Positions 58,852 to 64,000 of a stretch of DNA of 64,000 nt are shown here, in pieces. The notes beneath the pieces were generated by a model. The model was not told where the DNA came from, did no database searches, and saw only the letters and a list, made by a program, of their open reading frames with translations. Within the stretch, counting starts at the first letter, position 1, and each line of letters begins with the position of its first letter. Origin of the DNA: Bifidobacterium sp. B4142 (GTDB lineage Bacteria > Actinomycetota > Actinomycetes > Actinomycetales > Bifidobacteriaceae). Where the stretch lies: NCBI RefSeq assembly GCF_026537325.1, contig NZ_JAFNMJ010000003.1, positions 174,866-238,865 on the forward strand, read 5' to 3'. A program made the position numbers and the translations under genes.

Positions 58852-60197
58852 CAGATGCTCCTGACCAGAGTGGGCAGGACAGGCTCGCCCTTCATCAGGC
58901 TCAGGGCGTTGATGGGCAGCTCCTCAAGGGCCTTGGCCCGGTGCTCACGGGCGTCCAGGACGGCTTGCCCCCCCTGGTGCCCTGGCATGCTCTGGCCATG
59001 GTCCACGTAGGTGACCAGCAGATCTCGCCAGTCCTGATCAGGCGTATAGGCCGACAAAGCCTGCTCGGCGCCCGAGATGACGTGCTCAGCGTCGGCCACC
59101 CCGTTGTGGTAGGAGCGGTAGGCCAGCTTGCGCCCCGGCACCGAGGCCTTGCCCACCGACTTCTTGGCCACGGCCTGCATGACTCCGTCGGAGTTCTCGC
59201 GCTCGGTCAGCTTGTAGACCATGGCGCAGGTGGGGGCCCCCGAACCGGTGACCAGCATGGTGCCCACCCCGTAGGAGTCCACTGGAGCGTTCTGCAGGGA
59301 GGCGATGGCGTACTCGTCCAGATCGTTGGTGACGGTGATGGTGGCCTTGGTGGCTCCCAGGGAGTCCAGCTGGGCGCGGACCTGCTGGGCCAGCGAGCCC
59401 AGGTCTCCAGAGTCGATGCGGACCCCGCCCAGCTCTGGCCCGGCCACCTCGACGGCTGTCCTGACGGCCTCCTCGATGGAGTAGGTGTCGGTCAGCAGGG
59501 TGGTTCCCTTGCCCAGGGCCTGAATCTGCCCTTGGAAGGCCTCGCGTTCATTGTCATGAAGGAGGGTGAATGAGTGGGCTGCGGTTCCGATGGCCTTAAA
59601 GCCATATCGCTTGGCCGCCAGCAGGTTTGATGTCCCCTGGAATCCGCCGACTATGGCCGCTCTGGCCGCTGCCACGGCTGCATATTCGTTGGCACGGCGC
59701 GCGCCCATATCCATGCAGGGCCGGCCCTTGGCTGCGGTGACCATGCGGGAGGCCGCCGAGGCCACAGCCGAGTCGTAGTTGAGTATGGACAGGATCAGTG
59801 TCTCCAGGAGGGTGCACTCGCCGAAACTGCCTTCGACCTGCAGAATAGGGGAGTCGGGGAAGAATATCTCGCCCTCCCGATAGCCGCGGATGGTTCCGGT
59901 GAAGCGGAAGTGCTCCAGCCAGTCGATGGTGGTCTGGCTGACGATGCGACGGTCGGACAGGAAGCGAAGTTCATCCTCGCTGGGGTGGAAATCCGCCAGC
60001 GCGTCCAGAATCCGCCCAGTGCCTGCCACCACTCCGTAGCGGCGCCCTGCCGGCAGGTGTCTGGTATAGACCTCGAAGACGGATCGGCGTCCGGCCGTAC
60101 CATCCTGCAAGGCTGCATCCAGCATGGTGTATTCGTACATATCGGTCATCAGAGCCGTAGAGGTTCCGGTGCCCTTGCTATTGTTTTCAGCGTTCAT
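58851..60197 (-). CDS. pncB: Nicotinate phosphoribosyltransferase
   Basis: PncB converts nicotinate and PRPP to nicotinate mononucleotide in NAD salvage. The 448-residue protein has TDMYEYTMLDAALQDG at the start, MGARRANEYAAVAAARAAIVGGFQGTSN with the family GFQGTSN box, AHSFTLLH and VRIDSGDLGSLAQQVR. ATG 60197 follows AAAGGGGAACGC; the longer frame to 60257 lacks a ribosome site. Coupled to the aldo/keto reductase by a one-base overlap. Confidence 0.95.
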   Translation of the reverse strand: MNAENNSKGTGTSTALMTDMYEYTMLDAALQDGTAGRRSVFEVYTRHLPAGRRYGVVAGTGRILDALADFHPSEDELRFLSDRRIVSQTTIDWLEHFRFTGTIRGYREGEIFFPDSPILQVEGSFGECTLLETLILSILNYDSAVASAASRMVTAAKGRPCMDMGARRANEYAAVAAARAAIVGGFQGTSNLLAAKRYGFKAIGTAAHSFTLLHDNEREAFQGQIQALGKGTTLLTDTYSIEEAVRTAVEVAGPELGGVRIDSGDLGSLAQQVRAQLDSLGATKATITVTNDLDEYAIASLQNAPVDSYGVGTMLVTGSGAPTCAMVYKLTERENSDGVMQAVAKKSVGKASVPGRKLAYRSYHNGVADAEHVISGAEQALSAYTPDQDWRDLLVTYVDHGQSMPGHQGGQAVLDAREHRAKALEELPINALSLMKGEPVLPTLVRSI

Positions 60198-60299
60198 GCG
60201 TTCCCCTTTGTGGGTGAAAAAGCACTTGGTTGGCACCCAGTCTAATCCTCCGGCCACCTGGCTCGCCCTGCCCTCCCAAGGTGGGCTAAGCTGGTCCGC

Positions 60300-60938
60300 A
60301 TGAGATTCGTCGTGGGCATCTACCGATTGCTGATCGCCTTTTTCTGCCTGGGCGGCACCTACGAGGCCTGGCTGCTGGGGATCGGCAACAAGTGGGTCTA
60401 CTTTACCTTCCAGACCAATATCGCCCTAGGCCTGGTCATGCTCTGGGCCGGAGCGGCCACCCTGCTCAAGGGCGTCCAGCCTCCCGCCTGGCTTAAAGGC
60501 TGCCTGACGCTCTACATCGTTATCACCGGGCTGGTGGCCATCCTGGTTCTGGGGCTGAACAGCACGGACTACAAGCTGGTCCTGGGCATCCGGACCACAT
60601 GGATGATTCACGTCATCAGCCCCATCCTGGCATTGGCGGACTTCCTCTTGTTCAACCCTCATCGTCGTTTCCATTGGCACAATGTGCTGACCTGGCTGAT
60701 CTATTTCCCCTTCTATGTGGCTTTTGTGCTGATCAGGGCCGCCATCTGGCCTCATTCGGGACCGCAGCCGGGCGGTAATCCCTACCCCTATGCCTTCTTG
60801 GACCTCGGACACTTGGGATGGGCCCAGCTGTTGGTCAACCTGGCTGAGTACCTGGTCGTTTTCTTCGCCCTGTCGCTGGTCATCTTCCTGATTGATCGCA
60901 TCCTGCCGGCCAAGACACCGCTGACCATTGATCGGTAG
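60300..60938 (+). CDS. Pr6Pr family membrane protein
   Basis: A 212-residue integral membrane protein with six predicted spans, of the Pr6Pr family (six-transmembrane proteins with conserved Pro/Trp residues, function unknown). Conserved points seen are YFTFQTNIALGLVMLWAG near the second span, HVISPILALADFLLFNP and WLIYFPFYVAFVLIRA, then NPYPYAFLDLGHLG. No adjoining gene gives a functional hint; it lies between pncB and rph. Confidence 0.85.
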   Translation: MRFVVGIYRLLIAFFCLGGTYEAWLLGIGNKWVYFTFQTNIALGLVMLWAGAATLLKGVQPPAWLKGCLTLYIVITGLVAILVLGLNSTDYKLVLGIRTTWMIHVISPILALADFLLFNPHRRFHWHNVLTWLIYFPFYVAFVLIRAAIWPHSGPQPGGNPYPYAFLDLGHLGWAQLLVNLAEYLVVFFALSLVIFLIDRILPAKTPLTIDR

Positions 60939-61004
60939 ACGGCTGACGGAATAATAGGGACCAGACCAGGGGAGCCTGGGCGGAACAGGAAAGGATCATC
61001 ACTG

Positions 61005-61769
61005 ATGGTTGCTATCAAGGACATGCTCCAGGAGGGTGCCGTGTTGCGGCCTGACGGCAGGGCGGCTGATGAGTTGCGACCGGTCGTCATCACCCGGCAT
61101 TGGACGGATGCCCCCGAGGGATCGGTGCTGATTGAGTGCGGCAAGACCCGGGTCATGTGCACGGCCTCCTTCACGCCGACGCTGCCCCGTTGGCGCAAGG
61201 ACTCCGGACTGGGCTGGGTCACGGCCGAGTACGCCATGCTTCCCAGAGCCACCAGCGACAGAACTGCACGGGAATCGGTCCGCGGAAAGGTCGGTGGACG
61301 CACCCAGGAGATCAGCCGGCTGATAGGGCGTTGTCTGCGCGGCGTAGTGGACATGAAGGCCTTGGGCGAAAACCAGATCCAGCTTGACTGCGACGTGCTC
61401 CAGGCCGACGGCGGCACCCGTACGGCCTCCGTCACCGGCGCCTACGTGGCCATGGTCGATGCCCTCCGATGGGCCCAGGACCATCATCACATCCGCAGCG
61501 CCGACAAGGTGACCAAGGATTGCGTCTCGGCCGTCTCGGTGGGCATCATCGATGGCAACCCTATGCTTGATCTTCCCTATCTGGAGGACAGCCGGGCCAT
61601 GACCGATATGAACGTGTCGATGACCGGCTCCGGCGATTTCATAGAGATACAGGGAACGGCGGAGCATCGCCCCTTCAGCCGTCAGGAGCTCGGCCTCTTG
61701 CTGGACCTGGCATCCAAGGGGAACAGGGAGCTTCAGGCCGCTCAGCACGAGGCTCTGGCATCTGACTGA
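61005..61769 (+). CDS. rph: Ribonuclease PH
   Basis: RNase PH is a phosphorolytic 3' exoribonuclease that trims tRNA 3' ends. The 254-residue protein has [19 protein letters not shown], the phosphate-binding [37 protein letters not shown] and the active-site [16 protein letters not shown]. Its start follows AGGAAAGGATCATCACTG. rdgB follows 35 bases later, the common rph-rdgB pair. Confidence 0.96.
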   Translation: MVAIKDMLQEGAVLRPDGRAADELRPVVITRHWTDAPEGSVLIECGKTRVMCTASFTPTLPRWRKDSGLGWVTAEYAMLPRATSDRTARESVRGKVGGRTQEISRLIGRCLRGVVDMKALGENQIQLDCDVLQADGGTRTASVTGAYVAMVDALRWAQDHHHIRSADKVTKDCVSAVSVGIIDGNPMLDLPYLEDSRAMTDMNVSMTGSGDFIEIQGTAEHRPFSRQELGLLLDLASKGNRELQAAQHEALASD

Positions 61770-61804
61770 CGCTTAGGGCAGGTATTTCAGCGAGGAGAAT
61801 CTGT

Positions 61805-62491
61805 ATGGGGCAGGCCAGAAAAGTGGTTGTGGCCACGCACAACGAGGGCAAAATGCGTGAGCTTGGTAGTATACTCAACGGTTTCCTGCCCCATGAGGGG
61901 CAGAGGATCGAGCTGGTTTCGGCCGGCCAGTTGGGCCTGTCCGATCCGGTAGAGACCGGCACTACTTTTCAGCAGAATGCTCTCATCAAGGCTGGGCAGG
62001 CCGCTCGGGAATCCGGTCTGCCCGCGCTGGCGGACGACTCGGGGCTGGTCGTTGATGTGATGGGCGCTGCCCCGGGAATCCTTTCGGCAAGGTGGAGCGG
62101 CCGCCACGGCGACGACCAAGCCAACTTGGAGCTCTTGCTGAACCAGCTGAACGACATTCCTGACGGTCACAGGGGAGGGCGGTTTGTCTGCGCTGCCGCC
62201 CTAGTCGTTCCTGATGTGCCAGGGTACGCCGTCCGTGGGTCTCAGGTGACCAGGACTGGCGAGATGCCCGGAAGCATCATCCGCCAGGCACGAGGGGAAA
62301 ACGGGTTTGGCTACGATCCAATCTTCGTGCCCCGTGACCAGCCTCGGCGCGCCAGCGACCAGGAGCCTCTGACCTCGGCGGAAATGACCTCAGATGAAAA
62401 GAACGCCATTTCGCACAGGGGCAAGGCCTTGGCGGCCATCATGCCGATTCTCGTCAGCTGGGTGCTGGGCGACGGCCGCGTTAGAGGCTGA
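61805..62491 (+). CDS. rdgB: XTP/dITP diphosphatase (non-canonical purine NTP pyrophosphatase)
   Basis: RdgB hydrolyses ITP, XTP and dITP to keep deaminated purines out of nucleic acids. The 228-residue Ham1-fold protein begins VVVATHNEGKMRELGSIL, has FQQNALIKAGQAA, ADDSGLVVD and GENGFGYDPIFVP, then SHRGKAL. It follows rph closely. The segment around QPRRASDQEPL is an insertion, normal in actinobacteria. Confidence 0.95.
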   Translation: MGQARKVVVATHNEGKMRELGSILNGFLPHEGQRIELVSAGQLGLSDPVETGTTFQQNALIKAGQAARESGLPALADDSGLVVDVMGAAPGILSARWSGRHGDDQANLELLLNQLNDIPDGHRGGRFVCAAALVVPDVPGYAVRGSQVTRTGEMPGSIIRQARGENGFGYDPIFVPRDQPRRASDQEPLTSAEMTSDEKNAISHRGKALAAIMPILVSWVLGDGRVRG

Positions 62492-62667
62492 TAAATCCTT
62501 ATAGATTCCATACGGTGAACGGTCGCGAAGCATCGATGATCATGCCCTGAATGCCGGTTGTGCTTGAAGCTGGTAAAGTAAACGCGAAGGTGCGATTCTT
62601 TTATCTCTGTGATAGAGTCGGCGGTATTAAGGGAAAGACTAAGAGCAAAGTTGATCTGTTCTAGCAC

Positions 62668-64000
62668 ATGACTCTATCGGGATTTGGGGGTTTCGTATTG
62701 AAGCGATTGCAAGAACGGAACAATAGGGGATCGCTGCGTGTGAGTCGTTCGGTCATCGCTGTTCTGGTGACCTTTCTGGCGGCGCTGGCCATGGTTGTTC
62801 CGCTTGGGCTGAGCGCCTTGTCGGCCGGTCAGGCGAATGCCGTCGACGGGCAGGACGGGACTGCCAGCAGGAAGCCGCTGCTTTACAAGATGCTGGCTTA
62901 CAACCAAAGGATTGATTCCTCCATTGATGAGCTGCGCATGGACTTCATCCTGCGCATGAAGCACAACGAGTTCGACCCTTCCTGCGCCAATGCTACCGGC
63001 GGCATCGACACCACGGGCTCCTGTAATCTATCTTTTATATACCCGTATGAAGGTTCCACCAATCCGCCGCATTATCGCCGAATAAAGTATATGAACACCA
63101 TAGCTTCAAAATCATCCACTGATCCGGCCTGGACCGGAGCCTATAATTGGGCCAAGAATTGGGAACAGTACTTCACTGTCCATAAGATCATAAACTCCGG
63201 TCTGTATGACTATTTGACCATATCCGTTGAGGGCGATCTGAATCTTGGGGATACGGGTGACTCGTCAGCCCATAAAACGGGTGGTGTCGACGAGCCTCTG
63301 AACATTTATGCAATTGTAGGTCAGCAGATAGGAGCTTTGGGTTGCGATAAAGGTGATACTACATGGTCCTGGTCCTCCGACATCGCTGCTGATGAGTGCA
63401 ACTACTTTTATCCTGATATTAATATTAAGGCGCCGGATCGAACTTCTAATATCACTGCAGCTTTAACGGCTGAGGGCAGGGGTTTCAAGAAGTACATGAA
63501 AGACTGCTTGGGCAGTGGAGCTGATCTTCAGTGCAGCGGACCGTGGTCTTATGTAGGCTGGGATAACAACCCAAATCTCTATAGTGGAGGTCAGTCGAAT
63601 TGGGGCATGGTGACTGATTATGGTTTTCCTGCTTCTAACGGCATTAATGGCACTGCTCCTGGCGGAGCCCCGCCCAGGTCTTTCTTCGTGTACTGGCTGA
63701 ATGTTCGCGGCGGCACTGATGTATGTTCGCAGACGAATTCGTATTATTATCAGTGGGTGGCTTTGAAGGATGGCCAGTGGGTGCCTGTTGATGAGCTGAC
63801 TCCTGGGCCGGTTCTGGTGACGGGCCAGCAGCCGTCTCCCAATACGCTCACTGATTCGGGCGGGGCGACGTCCTCGGTCGATTCGTATTCGGCTTTTAAT
63901 TTGCCTAAGCAGCGGAATAATCCGAATGAGTTGTTTGCGACTGATAAGGATGGCAATCCTATGCCTGCGCAGAATTCGGATGGTTCCATCAATTTCGGGG
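62668..64000 (+). CDS. Large exported surface protein, N-terminal part (cut by window end)
   Basis: Open to the window edge (444 codons seen). Three in-frame starts are possible: ATG 62668, TTG 62698 and GTG 62740, the last with AGGGGA at ideal spacing. A basic leader and one hydrophobic segment (VIAVLVTFLAALAMVVPLG) end near SAGQANAVDG, a Sec signal with AxA-like cleavage site. The mature part is rich in Asn, Gly, Ser, Tyr and Trp with scattered Cys, as in adhesin or pilus-tip proteins of sortase-anchored pili. Codon use is AT-richer than rdgB and differs from the upstream genes, a sign of transfer. LPxTG and repeats, if any, lie outside the window. Confidence 0.72.
   Translation, partial: MTLSGFGGFVLKRLQERNNRGSLRVSRSVIAVLVTFLAALAMVVPLGLSALSAGQANAVDGQDGTASRKPLLYKMLAYNQRIDSSIDELRMDFILRMKHNEFDPSCANATGGIDTTGSCNLSFIYPYEGSTNPPHYRRIKYMNTIASKSSTDPAWTGAYNWAKNWEQYFTVHKIINSGLYDYLTISVEGDLNLGDTGDSSAHKTGGVDEPLNIYAIVGQQIGALGCDKGDTTWSWSSDIAADECNYFYPDINIKAPDRTSNITAALTAEGRGFKKYMKDCLGSGADLQCSGPWSYVGWDNNPNLYSGGQSNWGMVTDYGFPASNGINGTAPGGAPPRSFFVYWLNVRGGTDVCSQTNSYYYQWVALKDGQWVPVDELTPGPVLVTGQQPSPNTLTDSGGATSSVDSYSAFNLPKQRNNPNELFATDKDGNPMPAQNSDGSINFG

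Noticed and set aside
1-64000. CRISPR array, tRNA, rRNA, insertion sequence, prophage or plasmid replication genes
   Set aside because: No direct-repeat/spacer pattern, cloverleaf with a plausible acceptor stem, transposase or integrase signature was seen by reading; a short tRNA could still have been missed.

Overview
The window is a chromosomal stretch of a bifidobacterium (Actinomycetota). Evidence: the high-GC coding style, the blocks coaD / DivIVA-like / DUF177 / rpmF / rnc / ilvB / ilvN and rpsP / khpA / rimM, an actinobacterial DUF3039 protein, and bifidobacterial-type sugar ABC and LacI modules. The species cannot be fixed from sequence alone. No transposase, integrase, phage gene, CRISPR array, rRNA or tRNA was recognised.

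Layout. 1-0.97 kb: end of leuC, then leuD. 1.1-6.1 kb: three tandem CPBP-family membrane protease paralogues; the middle one carries a roughly 600-residue low-complexity head and has lost its catalytic histidines. 6.2-11 kb: envelope and lipid genes murA, plsC, gpsA, ddl. 11-15.5 kb: MscS channel, GNAT enzyme, hexapeptide acetyltransferase, an orphan ABC ATPase, and an XRE regulator interrupted by an in-frame stop. 15.6-19 kb: rpmB, recG, rsmD. 18.9-23.7 kb: an AT-richer sugar-acid operon (2-keto-3-deoxy-phosphogluconate aldolase, MFS carrier, P-loop kinase, BadF-type kinase) with a DeoR regulator, followed by 1.1 kb of non-coding DNA with two long G tracts. 24.8-33.3 kb: trmD and the rimM-khpA-rpsP operon, separated by a drug-type MFS gene, a YdcF-like protein and lutABC. 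33.5-38.4 kb: GH31 glucosidase, SLC45-like MFS sugar carrier and divergent LacI regulator. 38.4-41.2 kb: EEP-family hydrolase and ffh. 41.6-47.2 kb: an ABC sugar uptake cassette ending in a GH172/DUF2961 enzyme, with its LacI regulator. 47.3-62.5 kb: housekeeping genes (cysS, glutamine amidotransferase, ABC-F, ilvN, ilvB, rnc, rpmF, coaD, pncB, rph, rdgB). 62.7 kb to the end: start of a large exported surface protein cut by the window edge.

How it fits together. The core is conserved housekeeping DNA into which sugar-use modules have been set: alpha-glucosides (GH31), a fructofuranoside- or arabinofuranoside-type sugar (GH172), and a 2-keto-3-deoxy sugar acid (Eda operon). Each has its own regulator and recognisable operator palindromes. 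The most unusual items are the catalytically dead giant CPBP protein, the Eda operon in a genus that normally uses the bifid shunt, the GH172 cassette, the stop-interrupted XRE regulator next to an ABC ATPase without permease, and the G-tract non-coding region.
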